Positions 16,356 to 26,188 are shown, counted from the first letter of the stretch. The stretch: 64,000 bases of DNA from Prevotella sp. E9-3 (GCF_022024015.1 NZ_CP091786.1:3224001-3288000), one strand, 5' to 3'. Made by a program: numbers and translations. The notes: generated by a model not told the origin, from the sequence alone.

Positions 16356-16946
16356 ATGAAAATCAATGAATGGATTGACGAAAATGTCAACTTCCGCAGG
16401 GAAGAGAATGAAGTGCGTGACAACAAAGGGTACGGCTACACTTTTGCAGGCGCAGGATTATGTGTCGGTGTGGTTACAGGTATCCTACTCATTATCGTCC
16501 AGTTTGTAACAAGCAGTCATAGTGCTCAGCAGACTTGGTCAAACATCATTTTCTTCGCTGCCATGGCAGCGCTGATTGCCTTTGGCTGCTACCTGTTGAT
16601 GCCACTGTTAAAAGACTCTGAGATAAGTATAGGCAGCAAGATACTTACAGTATTCATTTCCCTTGCATCGGCTGTTGTTCCGATGATTATAGCCGTCTGG
16701 CTCGTCATGATTGTCTTCATGGTTGTTGTAGCCCTCGCGGTGCTGTGGCTGGCATTGAAAGTATGGGTATCGTCGAATTCTGGTGGCGGCAGTGCACCGT
16801 CACACCACGATCGTCCAAGCGGTCCCGACAAATACGAACTCGACGATGGAACAATTGTCACCGACCATGGATTTGGCAGTTATTCCGGTGATGACGGCCA
16901 TGGTTACGACCGCAACATGGATGGCTCTTTCACCCGCAAAGATTAA
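16356..16946 (+). CDS. Hypothetical membrane protein with acidic/His-Gly tail
   Basis: Not a family I recognise. The 196 residues comprise a hydrophilic start (about 1-25), hydrophobic segments at about 28-50, 62-84 and 92-140 (three to four transmembrane helices), and a polar C-terminal tail (about 145-196) rich in Gly, His, Ser and Asp, for example SNSGGGSAPSHHDRPSGPDK and YELDDGTIVTDHGFG. It has its own promoter and lies in opposite orientation between fusA and rpsJ, where an operon is normally continuous. It is therefore an insertion into, or breakpoint of, the str/S10 cluster. No functional prediction is warranted. Confidence 0.8.
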   Translation: MKINEWIDENVNFRREENEVRDNKGYGYTFAGAGLCVGVVTGILLIIVQFVTSSHSAQQTWSNIIFFAAMAALIAFGCYLLMPLLKDSEISIGSKILTVFISLASAVVPMIIAVWLVMIVFMVVVALAVLWLALKVWVSSNSGGGSAPSHHDRPSGPDKYELDDGTIVTDHGFGSYSGDDGHGYDRNMDGSFTRKD

Positions 16947-17036
16947 ACTCAGAAAGACAATGAAGAATAACACCATATTATAATGTTATACTAGAATAAC
17001 TTTTGGGAACAGATCAAATTTTAGTTATCAATAAAG

Positions 17037-17066
17037 AATCCCGGAACCATTGCTGATTCCGGGATT
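17037..17066 (-). terminator. Terminator hairpin after fusA (also faces 16356 gene)
   Basis: Stem AATCCCGGAA / TTCCGGGATT with a 10-base loop between the two convergent genes. The U-run is weak (CTTTATT on the minus strand). The stem nearly repeats that of the rpsJ terminator. Confidence 0.7.
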
Positions 17067-17092
17067 CATTATAATAAGAAATAATATTTCTA

Positions 17093-19219
17093 TTACACGA
17101 GGTCGGCACGACCCTTAACCTCTTCGAGCACAGTCTTAGCGATAGCGCTTGACAGAGGAGCGTGGTGAGAGTACTCCATTGAGCTGGTAGCACGACCAGA
17201 GGTGATAGTACGGAGAGCGGTTACATAACCGAACATCTCTGACAGGGGCACCTTAGCCTTTACTACACGAGCACCGCTGCGGCTCTCTTCCATGCCTTCT
17301 ACCTGACCACGACGCTTGTTCAAGTCACCGATCACGTCACCCATGTTCTCCTCAGGTGTTACCACCTCAAGTTTCATAATAGGCTCCATCAGTACGGGCT
17401 TAGCCTTAGCGCAAGCCTCTTTGTAAGCCATCTGGGCAGCGATTTCGAATGACAACTGGTCAGAGTCAACGGGGTGGAAACCACCATCGACAACAACAAC
17501 CTTTAGAGAATCCATTGGATAACCACCGAGGATACCGTTCTTCATAGCAGCCTCGAAGCCCTTCTGGATAGAGGGGATGAATTCCTTAGGAATGTTACCA
17601 CCCTTCACCTCGTTGACGAACTGCAGACCACCATTGGTCTTAACATCGTAATCCTCATCAACAGGACCTACCTGAACGAGCATCTTAGCGTACTTACCGC
17701 GACCACCAGACTGCTTCTTATAGGTCTCGTCGATCTCAACAGTCTTGGTGATAGCCTCCTTATAGTTAACCTGAGGCTTACCCTGGTTACATTCTACCTT
17801 GAACTCACGCTTCAGACGGTCGATAATGATATCGAGGTGCAACTCACCCATACCAGAGATAATGGTCTGACCACTCTGCTCGTCGGTACGCACGGTGAAT
17901 GTGGGGTCCTCTTCAGCCAGCTTAGCAAGACCGTTGTCCAGCTTAGCGATATCAGCCTGAGACTTAGGCTCAACAGCGATAGAGATCACGGTATCGGGGA
18001 AGGTCATTGACTCCAGTACGATGGGCTTCTCCTCGTCGCAGAGGGTATCACCAGTGCGGATATCCTTGAAACCTACACCTGCGCCGATATCACCAGCGTC
18101 GATTGAATCCATAGGAATTTCCTTGTTTGAGTTCATCTGGAACAGACGGCTGATACGCTCTTTCTTACCTGAACGGGGATTGTAAACGTAAGAACCGGCC
18201 TTCACGCTACCTGAGTAAACGCGGAAGAATACCAGACGACCCATGTAGGGATCGGTTGCAATCTTAAATGCGAGAGCTGAGGTAGCTTCGTCCTCGCTGG
18301 GCTTGCGGCTTTCCTCTTCCTCGGTGTTGGGGTTGGTACCAATCACAGCCTCGGTATCCAGAGGTGAGGGAAGGTATGAGCAAACAGCATCAAGCAGAGG
18401 CTGTACGCCCTTGTTCTTATAAGAAGAACCGCAGAGCATAGGAGTGCACTCCATAGCGATGGTACCCTTACGGATAGCAGCAACAATCTCTTCCTCAGTG
18501 ATAGAGTTAGGATCGTCGAAGAACTTCTCCATCAGAGCCTCATCATATTCTGCAGCAGCTTCGAGCAACTTCATACGCCACTCGTCGCACTCGTCCTTCA
18601 GGTCAGCGGGAATCTCTTCTACGTCGTATTCAGCACCCATGGTCTCATCGTGCCACAGAATAGCCTTCATCTTAACGAGGTCAACCAGACCCTTGAAGTT
18701 CTCCTCAGCACCGATGGGCACCTGCAGTACCACCGGGTTAGCGCCCAGGATGTCCTTCATCTGCTGTACAGTCTCAAAGAAGTCAGCACCAGAACGGTCC
18801 ATCTTGTTTACGTAGCCGATACGGGGCACATTATACTTGTCAGCCTGACGCCAAACGGTCTCAGACTGAGGCTGTACGCCGTCGGCAGCAGAATAAGTAG
18901 CTACAGCTCCATCAAGAACACGGAGTGAACGTTCTACCTCAGCGGTGAAGTCAACGTGTCCCGGAGTATCGATCAGATTGATCTTGTAGTTATTGTTATT
19001 CCACTTCCAGTTACAAGTAGTGGCAGCCGAAGTAATAGTAATACCGCGCTCCTGCTCCTGAGCCATCCAGTCCATGGTAGCGGCACCATCGTGCACCTCA
19101 CCGATCTTGTGGGTCTTACCCGTATAGAAGAGGATACGCTCTGAAGTGGTGGTCTTACCGGCATCGATGTGAGCCATGATACCGATGTTGCGCGTCAAAT
19201 GCAAATCTTGTTTTGCCAT
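17093..19219 (-). CDS. fusA: Translation elongation factor G
   Basis: EF-G of 708 residues, full length, catalysing ribosome translocation with GTP. Visible are the P-loop [15 protein letters not shown], the G2 region [12 protein letters not shown]3 DTPGHVDF, G4 NKMDR, domain II ([20 protein letters not shown]) and domains III-V ([18 protein letters not shown]). It follows rpsG by 29 bp in the order rpsL-rpsG-fusA, as in the usual str operon. The operon ends here with a hairpin at 17037 instead of continuing into rpsJ. Confidence 0.98.
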   Translation of the reverse strand: MAKQDLHLTRNIGIMAHIDAGKTTTSERILFYTGKTHKIGEVHDGAATMDWMAQEQERGITITSAATTCNWKWNNNNYKINLIDTPGHVDFTAEVERSLRVLDGAVATYSAADGVQPQSETVWRQADKYNVPRIGYVNKMDRSGADFFETVQQMKDILGANPVVLQVPIGAEENFKGLVDLVKMKAILWHDETMGAEYDVEEIPADLKDECDEWRMKLLEAAAEYDEALMEKFFDDPNSITEEEIVAAIRKGTIAMECTPMLCGSSYKNKGVQPLLDAVCSYLPSPLDTEAVIGTNPNTEEEESRKPSEDEATSALAFKIATDPYMGRLVFFRVYSGSVKAGSYVYNPRSGKKERISRLFQMNSNKEIPMDSIDAGDIGAGVGFKDIRTGDTLCDEEKPIVLESMTFPDTVISIAVEPKSQADIAKLDNGLAKLAEEDPTFTVRTDEQSGQTIISGMGELHLDIIIDRLKREFKVECNQGKPQVNYKEAITKTVEIDETYKKQSGGRGKYAKMLVQVGPVDEDYDVKTNGGLQFVNEVKGGNIPKEFIPSIQKGFEAAMKNGILGGYPMDSLKVVVVDGGFHPVDSDQLSFEIAAQMAYKEACAKAKPVLMEPIMKLEVVTPEENMGDVIGDLNKRRGQVEGMEESRSGARVVKAKVPLSEMFGYVTALRTITSGRATSSMEYSHHAPLSSAIAKTVLEEVKGRADLV

Positions 19220-19248
19220 TGTTGTCTTTTTACCTTAAGTTATTACTA

Positions 19249-19725
19249 TTAGAAACGGAAGTGAGCGAATGCACGGTTAGCCTCAGCCATGCGGTGCATA
19301 TCTTCCTTACGCTTGAAGGCACCACCCTGGTTGTTGAATGCGTCCATAATCTCAGCAGCCAACTTGTCGGCCATTGACTTACCGCTGCGCTTACGAGCAA
19401 AGGCAATCATGTTCTTCATTGACACGCTTTCCTTACGGTCGGGACGAATTTCAGTAGGAACCTGGAATGTAGCGCCACCGATACGACGGCTCTTAACCTC
19501 CACCTGAGGAGTAATATTGTCAAGTGCCTTCTTCCAGATATCAAGGGGAGCCTGCTCGGCATCCTTCATCTTGGCCTTAACGATTTCCAGTGAATTGTAG
19601 AAAATCTCATATGACTTCGACTTCTTACCGTCGAACATCAGATGATTCACAAACTTTGAGACCTTCTGGTCATTGAACACGGGATCGGGAAGGATCACAC
19701 GCTTCTTTGGTTTTGCTTTTCTCAT
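19249..19725 (-). CDS. rpsG: 30S ribosomal protein S7
   Basis: S7 of 158 residues, using the ATG at 19723-19725 ([19 protein letters not shown]), which gives the family's normal N-terminus. An in-frame ATG at 19794 would add 23 Lys/Asn-rich residues with no counterpart in S7 and is not chosen. Motifs: [37 protein letters not shown] and [19 protein letters not shown]. It binds 16S rRNA in the head of the 30S subunit. It lies between rpsL and fusA. Confidence 0.97.
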   Translation of the reverse strand: MRKAKPKKRVILPDPVFNDQKVSKFVNHLMFDGKKSKSYEIFYNSLEIVKAKMKDAEQAPLDIWKKALDNITPQVEVKSRRIGGATFQVPTEIRPDRKESVSMKNMIAFARKRSGKSMADKLAAEIMDAFNNQGGAFKRKEDMHRMAEANRAFAHFRF

Positions 19726-19882
19726 TTTGTTTTTGAATGTTTTTTTTGGATTCTGCTTGGGGCTGTTCTTTGTCTGCGTCTTCAACGTCCACACTCGGAC
19801 ATTTACTCAACCTTCTTTATAGAATTCCCAGCAAAACTTTGTTTATTTTTTCTATCTAGGCTATTTAACCATCACCGGTTAA

Positions 19883-20263
19883 TTACTTCTTAGCCTTTGG
19901 ACGCTTAGCACCGTACTTAGAACGACGCTGTGTGCGGTTTGCAACACCGGCGGTATCAAGAGTACCACGCACGATGTGATAACGAACACCGGGAAGGTCC
20001 TTTACACGACCACCGCGAACCAGCACGATTGAGTGCTCCTGCAAGTTGTGTCCTTCTCCGGGAATGTAACTGTTGACTTCCTTCTGGTTAGTCAAACGAA
20101 CACGGGCTACCTTACGCATAGCCGAATTAGGCTTCTTGGGAGTGGTCGTATAAACACGAACGCACACGCCGCGACGCTGAGGACAGTTGTCCAACGCGGG
20201 TGACTTCGACTTGTCTACGATCACCTTTCTGCCTTTGCGAACCAATTGTGAAATTGTAGGCAT
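19883..20263 (-). CDS. rpsL: 30S ribosomal protein S12
   Basis: S12 of 126 residues with [12 protein letters not shown] at the start, the decoding-centre loops [34 protein letters not shown] and [17 protein letters not shown], and a basic tail. The Lys of TPKKPNS, a classical streptomycin-resistance position, is the wild-type residue. It is first in the rpsL-rpsG-fusA operon with a promoter at 20354. Confidence 0.97.
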   Translation of the reverse strand: MPTISQLVRKGRKVIVDKSKSPALDNCPQRRGVCVRVYTTTPKKPNSAMRKVARVRLTNQKEVNSYIPGEGHNLQEHSIVLVRGGRVKDLPGVRYHIVRGTLDTAGVANRTQRRSKYGAKRPKAKK

Positions 20264-20353
20264 GATTTTAATTTTTTGTTTTTGTTTATTATTATATTAT
20301 TGTGTAATATCCAAATTTACGTACCCTACCCAATGTAGGGATATTTCGGGCTG

Positions 20354-20361
20354 CAAAGGTA
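20354..20361 (-). promoter_or_regulatory. -7 promoter element for rpsL operon
   Basis: The complement reads TACCTTTG, a perfect TAnnTTTG, 91 bp before the rpsL start. The sequence context GGGCTGCAAAGGTACA resembles that at rpsJ. Confidence 0.75.
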
Positions 20362-20502
20362 CAAACTTTCTATTAAACCACCTAAAATATAAAAAGACAA
20401 AAGCCTCACATTTTGTAATAATTAACAAAATATAAGACTTTTGACTATTTTTAAGCACAAGTTTGATACAAAAATGATCTTAATCTTGCAACAAGAGCAA
20501 AA

Positions 20503-20829
20503 CTAAGCCTCGCCTTTACCACCTATATTAAAAGGTGAGATGGTGCGGGGACCCTGCTGGGCTTCGGGCATCTTGATGGGTCCGAACTGCTGTTCATATC
20601 GCATGATATTCTCCTGCAGTGCACCGAGCAGGCGCTTTGCGTGTTCTGGAGCAAGAATCACACGACTGCGCACCTGAGCCTTCGGAAGGCCAGGCAACAT
20701 ACGTGCGAAATCTACTATAAATTCAGAACTTGAGTGTGTGATAATAGCAAAATTGGCATATTCGCCCTGAGCTTTGTCTGGCTGCAGTTCAATCTGCAGG
20801 CCCTGCTGTTTCTGATTGTTTTCGTTCAT
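20503..20829 (-). CDS. DUF3467 domain protein
   Basis: Small protein of 108 residues of the DUF3467 family. Its core YANFAIITHSSSEFIVDFARMLPG, VRSRVILAPEHAKRLL and LQENIMRYEQQFGPI gives the family pattern. The molecular role is unknown to me. In many Bacteroidetes this gene sits between rpoC and rpsL. Here it keeps its place upstream of rpsL but has its own promoter (20868), and rpoBC are not upstream: frr follows in the opposite direction. Confidence 0.9.
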   Translation of the reverse strand: MNENNQKQQGLQIELQPDKAQGEYANFAIITHSSSEFIVDFARMLPGLPKAQVRSRVILAPEHAKRLLGALQENIMRYEQQFGPIKMPEAQQGPRTISPFNIGGKGEA

Positions 20830-20867
20830 AATATAAATTGTTTTATTCAGTATTGTCGTTCTTCATG

Positions 20868-20875
20868 CAAAGGTA
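20868..20875 (-). promoter_or_regulatory. -7 promoter element for DUF3467 gene
   Basis: The complement reads TACCTTTG, matching TAnnTTTG, 38 bp before the start codon. Confidence 0.7.
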
Positions 20876-21010
20876 GCTTTTTTTCCTCAGCATTCAGCAG
20901 TTTTCGCCCGACAAACATAGTTGAATTAGTATCTTTTTACATTTTGACTGCCATTCAATAAGTATTGGTACACATTTCTCATTTCATTCCCAGACATTAT
21001 CTGTTCTTTA

Positions 21011-21080
21011 AAAATAAATTTTGGCCATTATTTTTTGAATTCTGGCCAAAATTTTGAAAATAATGGCCAAAATTTATTTT
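21011..21080. repeat. Perfect 24-bp inverted repeat between DUF3467 and frr
   Basis: The arms 21011-21034 and 21057-21080 are exact reverse complements (24 bp, core TTTTGGCCATTATTTT). The 22-bp spacer contains a third copy of TGGCCAAAATT. The repeat lies between two divergent promoters. It may be an operator or a cruciform/bidirectional terminator-like hairpin; it has no G+C-rich stem or clear U-run. Confidence 0.75.
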
Positions 21081-21119
21081 AGCTATACAGACGAAAATAT
21101 GCAAAAAAATGCATAAAGG

Positions 21120-21151
21120 TTTGTTGGTTTCATTAAATTGCACTACATTTG
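21120..21151 (+). promoter_or_regulatory. Promoter for frr (-33 TTTG, 20 bp, -7 TACATTTG)
   Basis: TTTG at 21120-21123 and TACATTTG at 21144-21151 are spaced by 20 bp, the canonical Bacteroidetes layout. The ATG is at 21177. Confidence 0.8.
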
Positions 21152-21176
21152 TAATCGGAATTAGAATTTAACCATT

Positions 21177-21737
21177 ATGATAGACGTAAAAGACACCCTG
21201 CAGAAAGCAGAAGAAAGAATGGAGATGGCCGCCATGTTCCTTGAAGAGGAGCTGAACCGCGTACGTGCCGGACGTGCCAATGTGGCTATTCTCGACGGCG
21301 TTCGAGTAGAATCCTACGGCAGTCGCGTACCCCTAAATCAGGTGGCCAACGTATCAACTCCCGATGCCCGCACCATTGCCATCAAGCCTTGGGACCGCAA
21401 GCAGATTCGTGATATTGAGAAAGCCATCATGGACAGCGATGTAGGCATCACTCCTGAGAACAACGGCGAGGTGATTCGTCTCATTCTTCCCCAGCCCACC
21501 GAGGAGCGCCGTCGCGATTTGGTTAAGCAGTGCAACAAGATTGCCGAGAAAGCCAAAGTTGAGGTGCGCAACATCCGTGCAGACATTAAGGACAAGCTCA
21601 AGAAAGCCATCAAGGACGGACTGAGCGAGGACAACGAGAAGGATGCCGAAGACGAATTGCAGAAAGCTCACGACAAGTACATCAAGAAGCTGGATGCACT
21701 GATGGAAGCCAAGAACAAGGAAATCATGACTGTGTAA
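21177..21737 (+). CDS. frr: Ribosome recycling factor
   Basis: RRF of 186 residues, normal length. It has the three-helix-bundle and beta-domain motifs ELNRVRAGRANVAILDGV, VESYGSRVPLNQVANVSTPD, KPWDRKQIRDIEKAI and ENNGEVIRLILPQPTEERR. It splits post-termination ribosomes with EF-G. It is first of an apparent frr-rsgA unit, only 8 bp before the next gene. Confidence 0.98.
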   Translation: MIDVKDTLQKAEERMEMAAMFLEEELNRVRAGRANVAILDGVRVESYGSRVPLNQVANVSTPDARTIAIKPWDRKQIRDIEKAIMDSDVGITPENNGEVIRLILPQPTEERRRDLVKQCNKIAEKAKVEVRNIRADIKDKLKKAIKDGLSEDNEKDAEDELQKAHDKYIKKLDALMEAKNKEIMTV

Positions 21738-21745
21738 AGTAAAAG

Positions 21746-22702
21746 GTGAAAGGACTTGTTGTAAAAAATACTGGAAGCTGGTACACCGTTCGGATGGACG
21801 ATGGCCAGCTTCTTGATTGTAAGATAAAAGGCAATTTCCGCCTAAAGGGTATTCGTTCTACCAATCCTGTTGCCGTGGGAGACAGGGTAACGGTGAATGT
21901 TGAAGAAAAGGAAGAAAGGAAAGAAGACCGATTCGGTTGGATTACAGACATTGAAGACCGTCGCAACTACATCATCCGCAAGAGTATCAACCTCTCCAAA
22001 CAGAGTCATATCCTTGCTGCCAACGTTGATCAGGCTTTTCTCATCGTCACGGTCAGCCGGCCACAGACAAGCACCACCTTCATTGACCGCTTTCTTGCAT
22101 CGGCCGAAGCCTATCGCATCCCCGTATGTCTCATCTTCAACAAGACAGACCTGCTTGACGAAGACATGCTCCGATACCAGGAAGCAATGGTCAACCTCTA
22201 CGAGACCATCGGCTATGAGTGCAGGCAGATTTCAGCAGCCACAGGATTGGGCATAGAAGAGTTGCGCCCTTTGCTCAAAAACAAAATCACCTTGCTCAGC
22301 GGCAACAGCGGCGTAGGAAAATCGACCCTCATCAATCTATTGATTCCTAACGCCAACCAGCGCACCGCCGAGATCAGTGATGCCCACAACACCGGTATGC
22401 ACACTACCACATTCAGCGAGATGATTGAACTGGAACCAGACTCCCAATCGTACATCATCGACACGCCGGGCATCAAGGGTTTTGGAACATTCGACATGGA
22501 GCCCGAAGAACTTTCAGGATATTTCAAGGACATCTTCCATTTTGCCAAAGACTGCCGTTTCTCCAATTGCACCCACACCCACGAGCCAGGTTGCGCCGTA
22601 CGCAAAGCCCTTGAAGACAATTACATCGCCGAGAGCCGCTATCAATCCTATCTTTCCATGCTTGACGACAAAGAGGAAGGGAAGTACCGTGAGGGCTACT
22701 AA
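21746..22702 (+). CDS. rsgA: Ribosome small subunit maturation GTPase RsgA
   Basis: Circularly permuted GTPase of 318 residues starting with GTG at 21746, in frame with the OB-fold start [15 protein letters not shown]. Order: OB domain (about 1-70), G4 [11 protein letters not shown] before the P-loop [10 protein letters not shown]3 DTPGIKGFG, and a C-terminal zinc motif [14 protein letters not shown]. It releases factors from the maturing 30S subunit. It starts 8 bp after the frr stop and is probably co-transcribed. Confidence 0.96.
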   Translation: MKGLVVKNTGSWYTVRMDDGQLLDCKIKGNFRLKGIRSTNPVAVGDRVTVNVEEKEERKEDRFGWITDIEDRRNYIIRKSINLSKQSHILAANVDQAFLIVTVSRPQTSTTFIDRFLASAEAYRIPVCLIFNKTDLLDEDMLRYQEAMVNLYETIGYECRQISAATGLGIEELRPLLKNKITLLSGNSGVGKSTLINLLIPNANQRTAEISDAHNTGMHTTTFSEMIELEPDSQSYIIDTPGIKGFGTFDMEPEELSGYFKDIFHFAKDCRFSNCTHTHEPGCAVRKALEDNYIAESRYQSYLSMLDDKEEGKYREGY

Positions 22703-22752
22703 TCGTTAATCTTTTTTTACACACATTATTTCAATTACTGACTTTTTTTCAG

Positions 22753-22760
22753 TATTTTTG
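22753..22760 (+). promoter_or_regulatory. -7 promoter element for nnr (TATTTTTG)
   Basis: TATTTTTG fits TAnnTTTG and ends 8 bases before the ATG at 22769, so the leader would be very short. Confidence 0.6.
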
Positions 22761-22768
22761 TCGGCGTT

Positions 22769-24289
22769 ATGAAAATCTTTACGAGCTCACAGATCAAAGA
22801 ATTAGATAATTACACTATTGAGCATGAGCCTATCAAATCGATTGATTTAATGGAACGTGCCGCACGTGTTTTGACGCGAGCCATTACCGAACGATGGTCA
22901 CCTACAGTACCCATAGTTGTTTTTGCCGGTCCTGGAAATAATGGCGGCGATGCACTGGCTGTAGCCCGTATGCTCATCGAAAAAGACTATCAGGTACAGA
23001 CATTCCTTTTCAACATAACCGGACATCTTTCTGCCGATTGCGCCGAGAACAAGCGTCGGCTTTGCGACAAGAAAGGCCGCTCACTACTCACAGAAGTCAC
23101 CCAAGAATTCGATCCGCCCCAATTAGAAAAAGGCACCCTTGTGGTTGACGGTCTCTTCGGCTCCGGACTGAACAAGCCTCTGGCTGGCGGTTTCGCATCG
23201 CTTGTAAAATACATCAACGCATCAAAAGCAGACATAGTAAGTATTGATGTTCCTTCAGGCTTGATGACTGAAGACAACACTTACAACGTAAGCAACAATA
23301 TCATCTGTGCCACCCAGACCCTCACGCTCGGGCAGCAGAAGCTATCCTTTCTTTTTTCTGAAAATCAGAAGTACATCGGACAGCTCCGCATTCTGGACAT
23401 CGGCCTCAGTCAGGAAGGCATCAACGCCATTGACTCCCAATACACACTGGTAGATGAGACTACCATTCGCGACCTGCTGATGCCGCGCGACGCTTTCGCC
23501 CACAAAGGGCAGATGGGGCATGCCCTGATTATTGCAGGCAGCTATGGCATGGCCGGAGCAGCCATATTAGCCACCCAAGCCTGTCTGCGTTCAGGAGTTG
23601 GCAAGGTTACGGTACACTGTCCGAAGCGCAATGTACCCATCATGCAAACCGCTGTCCCCGAGGCTATCATACATATCGATCGCGAGGAGACAACGTTCAG
23701 CGAAGGTGTCCAGACTGAAGATTTCCAGGCCGTAGGCATTGGACCGGGACTGGGAACGAGCGAGCAAACGGCTATCAGCCTCATCTCACAAATCCGTCGC
23801 ACCCAGTGTCCGCTGGTGATTGATGCCGACGCATTAAACATACTGTCTATTCGCCGTGCTTGGATGCAGCAGTTGCCCAAGGGCGTCATTATGACCCCAC
23901 ACCCAAAAGAGCTGGATAGAATGGAAGGCAAGAGCATCGATTCCTTCGAACGACTCAGCAAGGCCCGCGAACTGGCCGAACGCATCCAAGGCTACATCGT
24001 ACTCAAAGGACATTATACTGCCGTCTGCATGCCCGATGGCCACATTGCATTCAATAGTACCGGCAATGCAGGTATGGCAACAGCAGGTAGCGGCGATGTG
24101 CTCACAGGTATCATCACTGCTCTCTTGGCCCGTGGCTACGACAGGGCAAGAGCTTGTGTCATCGGTGTGTTCCTTCATGGACTTGCCGGCGACTTGGCTG
24201 CAAGCGAACTGGGCGAAGAGAGTCTCATAGCCAGCGATATTATCAGATATCTTCCCAAGGCTTTCATGAAAGTAAAAAATAACAAGTAA
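22769..24289 (+). CDS. nnr: Bifunctional NAD(P)H-hydrate epimerase / dehydratase
   Basis: Metabolite-repair enzyme of 506 residues that restores damaged NADH/NADPH hydrates. The N-terminal YjeF epimerase domain (about 1-215) contains FAGPGNNGGDALAVARML and DGLFGSGLNKPLAG. The C-terminal ribokinase-like dehydratase domain (about 225-500) contains GSYGMAGAAILATQACLRSG, GPGLGTSE, DADALNIL and the ATP-site NAGMATAGSGDVLTGII. The length is normal for the fused form. The DUF4831 gene follows after 9 bp. Confidence 0.96.
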   Translation: MKIFTSSQIKELDNYTIEHEPIKSIDLMERAARVLTRAITERWSPTVPIVVFAGPGNNGGDALAVARMLIEKDYQVQTFLFNITGHLSADCAENKRRLCDKKGRSLLTEVTQEFDPPQLEKGTLVVDGLFGSGLNKPLAGGFASLVKYINASKADIVSIDVPSGLMTEDNTYNVSNNIICATQTLTLGQQKLSFLFSENQKYIGQLRILDIGLSQEGINAIDSQYTLVDETTIRDLLMPRDAFAHKGQMGHALIIAGSYGMAGAAILATQACLRSGVGKVTVHCPKRNVPIMQTAVPEAIIHIDREETTFSEGVQTEDFQAVGIGPGLGTSEQTAISLISQIRRTQCPLVIDADALNILSIRRAWMQQLPKGVIMTPHPKELDRMEGKSIDSFERLSKARELAERIQGYIVLKGHYTAVCMPDGHIAFNSTGNAGMATAGSGDVLTGIITALLARGYDRARACVIGVFLHGLAGDLAASELGEESLIASDIIRYLPKAFMKVKNNK

Positions 24290-24298
24290 AAAAATAAA

Positions 24299-25378
24299 AT
24301 GAAACATTTCATTCTCATCCTGTCTTTCATCAGCGCCATTTGTTCAACCTCAATGGCTCAGACGATGCTAAGCGACTACAAACCGGGCAATACGGCTGAT
24401 GGGGCTGTGTATTTTCTCCCGAAGACCAACATCCGTGTCAGCATTCTTGTTGAGAAAGCCACTTACCAACCTGGTGAATTCAGCAAATATGCCATGCGCT
24501 TTCTACGCATGAACAACGTGGAACAGCAGCCTTCTACCCTCTACCGTGTATTAAGTATCAAGCAGACTCCCGTGGCTGTGGCCGACTCCACCAAAGGCTA
24601 CTCAGTAAAGTTCAACATCAAGACTGTGGCAGCCAACGTTGTGCTCAGCGAAGACGGCCGACTGCTTGCCATCAATGCTCAGCCTCGTCAAACTGACGAG
24701 CCGGAGGCATTCACTGCTGCCCCTAAAGAACAGCGTGCCAATCCACGTACTTTCATGAACGAAGAGATTCTCGCAGCAGGCAGCACCGCCAAAATGGCCG
24801 AACTTACCGCTCGCGAAATCTACGACTTACGCGAGAACCGCAATCTGCTGATCAAAGGACAGGCCGATTTCATGCCTCATGACGGTGCCCAGATGCAACT
24901 GATGCTGAACCAGTTGGATATACAGGACAAAGCACTGACAAGTATGTTTACAGGTACTACCGACCGAGACACTACCGAGATTATCCTCAATGTGAATCCC
25001 GAAGGCGATATCCAACATCAGGTGCTGTTCCGTCTTTCTCAGAAACTCGGTATTGTAGATGCCGACGATTTAGCCGGCGAGCCATACTATATTGACGTAG
25101 AAAACCTGAAAACCGTGCCCGAAGCAGATGAGACTGCCAAGAGCAAGAAGAAAAAGAAACAGCCTGAGAGCGGTGTTTATGTAAACGTGCCCGACCGCAT
25201 GCGCAGTACCATCTATAAAGGTACCAACCAGATATCTGTCGTTGAAATGCCTGCTCCCCAGTTTGGCAACGTAGAACTGCTCAGTGCCGAACTTTTCAAC
25301 AAACGATATACCACCCACTTGTGGCTGAACCCACTGACAGGTGCTGTTGACAAGTTGGAGGCCGAACAGCCGAAATAA
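24299..25378 (+). CDS. DUF4831 family exported protein
   Basis: Protein of 359 residues with an N-terminal signal peptide (about 1-20, ending SMAQ). The body matches my recollection of the DUF4831 family found in Bacteroidales: YFLPKTNIRVSILVEKATYQ, PGEFSKYAMRFL and the later AREIYDLRENRNLLIKGQADF. A Lys-rich patch (KSKKKKKQ) precedes the last domain. The function is unknown; a periplasmic or outer-membrane-associated location is expected. It is co-directional with nnr at 9 bp spacing and shares a bidirectional terminator with the gene opposite. Confidence 0.88.
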   Translation: MKHFILILSFISAICSTSMAQTMLSDYKPGNTADGAVYFLPKTNIRVSILVEKATYQPGEFSKYAMRFLRMNNVEQQPSTLYRVLSIKQTPVAVADSTKGYSVKFNIKTVAANVVLSEDGRLLAINAQPRQTDEPEAFTAAPKEQRANPRTFMNEEILAAGSTAKMAELTAREIYDLRENRNLLIKGQADFMPHDGAQMQLMLNQLDIQDKALTSMFTGTTDRDTTEIILNVNPEGDIQHQVLFRLSQKLGIVDADDLAGEPYYIDVENLKTVPEADETAKSKKKKKQPESGVYVNVPDRMRSTIYKGTNQISVVEMPAPQFGNVELLSAELFNKRYTTHLWLNPLTGAVDKLEAEQPK

Positions 25379-25437
25379 AAAGAACAGAAACGATTAGTCA
25401 ACAACCGAGACCATCGATTGTAGAATTAGGATAAACA

Positions 25438-25471
25438 ATAGTGCTCACTCGAAATAAAGAGTGAGCACTAT
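25438..25471. terminator. Bidirectional terminator overlapping the 3' end of the porT-like gene
   Basis: Perfect 13-bp stem ATAGTGCTCACTC / GAGTGAGCACTAT with an 8-base loop between two convergent genes. It includes the last eight codons and the TGA of the minus-strand gene. A T-run follows on the plus strand (CATTTTTGT). Confidence 0.85.
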
Positions 25472-26188
25472 CATTTTTGTATGAGCCGATGAAACGCTTT
25501 GCGAAAAAGCCCGCTTATTAATGTCAGTCAGTTCGCCCGTATGCTTCTTGTCAAGCGCATCGCCCAAACCATAACAGAACTTTATTTCGGGAATCAGTTT
25601 GAAGAAAGGCAAATAGAAATCGCATCCCATACCTACCTCGAGCATCAAGTCATAACGCTTCAGCTGTACATAGTCCTGATCTTTGCCCGCCAGATTGATC
25701 ATCGGATTCAAACCAGCAATGATATAAGGACGATAGTTATTGAAACGCTCTGCCGAATACTTGATATCAACAGGAATAGACAAGTAAGTATTCTTCAAAT
25801 CCTGTGTGGTCTCAACGGGCTTTCCCGACTCTGTCTTTTCCAGTAGATTACGGAACACCAGATGTTTCGAACCGAAATGCATAGCAGGAGTCACACGCAG
25901 CGAGAAATGCTGATGCAAACGAAGTTCGGCCAGCACACCCACGCTGAATCCCGGATTCCACATATCAGCATCGCAAAGAATATTTGCAGGCATTGTGGTA
26001 CCGTCAGGAAGAGTGAGCGTCTGCGGGCCCACATCCTGAAACTCCACATCTTGCATATTCAATCCCAGCGAGAGTCCGAAATGCAAGGTACGCAGATCAA
26101 TGTAAGGCCGATTCTGGACCTTACGCTCTTGGGCAGTGGTACACAAAGCCAGTGCTGAAAACAATATGAGGATAATACTTTTTCTCAT
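25445..26188 (-). CDS. porT: PorT-like outer-membrane beta-barrel protein
   Basis: Protein of 247 residues with a signal peptide (about 1-19, TTAQ). The body is one of alternating beta-strands ending in an aromatic residue (LTLYFE), as in small outer-membrane barrels. Early motifs RPYIDLRTLHFGLSLGLNMQ, VGVLAELRLHQHFSLRVTPA and LSIPVDIKYS fit the PorT component of T9SS. It is consistent with the T9SS-type tails on three secreted proteins in this window. The general outer-membrane beta-barrel family is the safer call; porT is my best match by length and motif, not by search. Confidence 0.75.
   Translation of the reverse strand: MRKSIILILFSALALCTTAQERKVQNRPYIDLRTLHFGLSLGLNMQDVEFQDVGPQTLTLPDGTTMPANILCDADMWNPGFSVGVLAELRLHQHFSLRVTPAMHFGSKHLVFRNLLEKTESGKPVETTQDLKNTYLSIPVDIKYSAERFNNYRPYIIAGLNPMINLAGKDQDYVQLKRYDLMLEVGMGCDFYLPFFKLIPEIKFCYGLGDALDKKHTGELTDINKRAFSQSVSSAHTKMIVLTLYFE

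Noticed and set aside
19726..19794. 23-residue N-terminal extension of S7 from an upstream ATG
   Set aside because: S7 proteins start with MRKxKxxKR. The extension is Lys/Asn/Thr-rich low-complexity sequence not found in the family.
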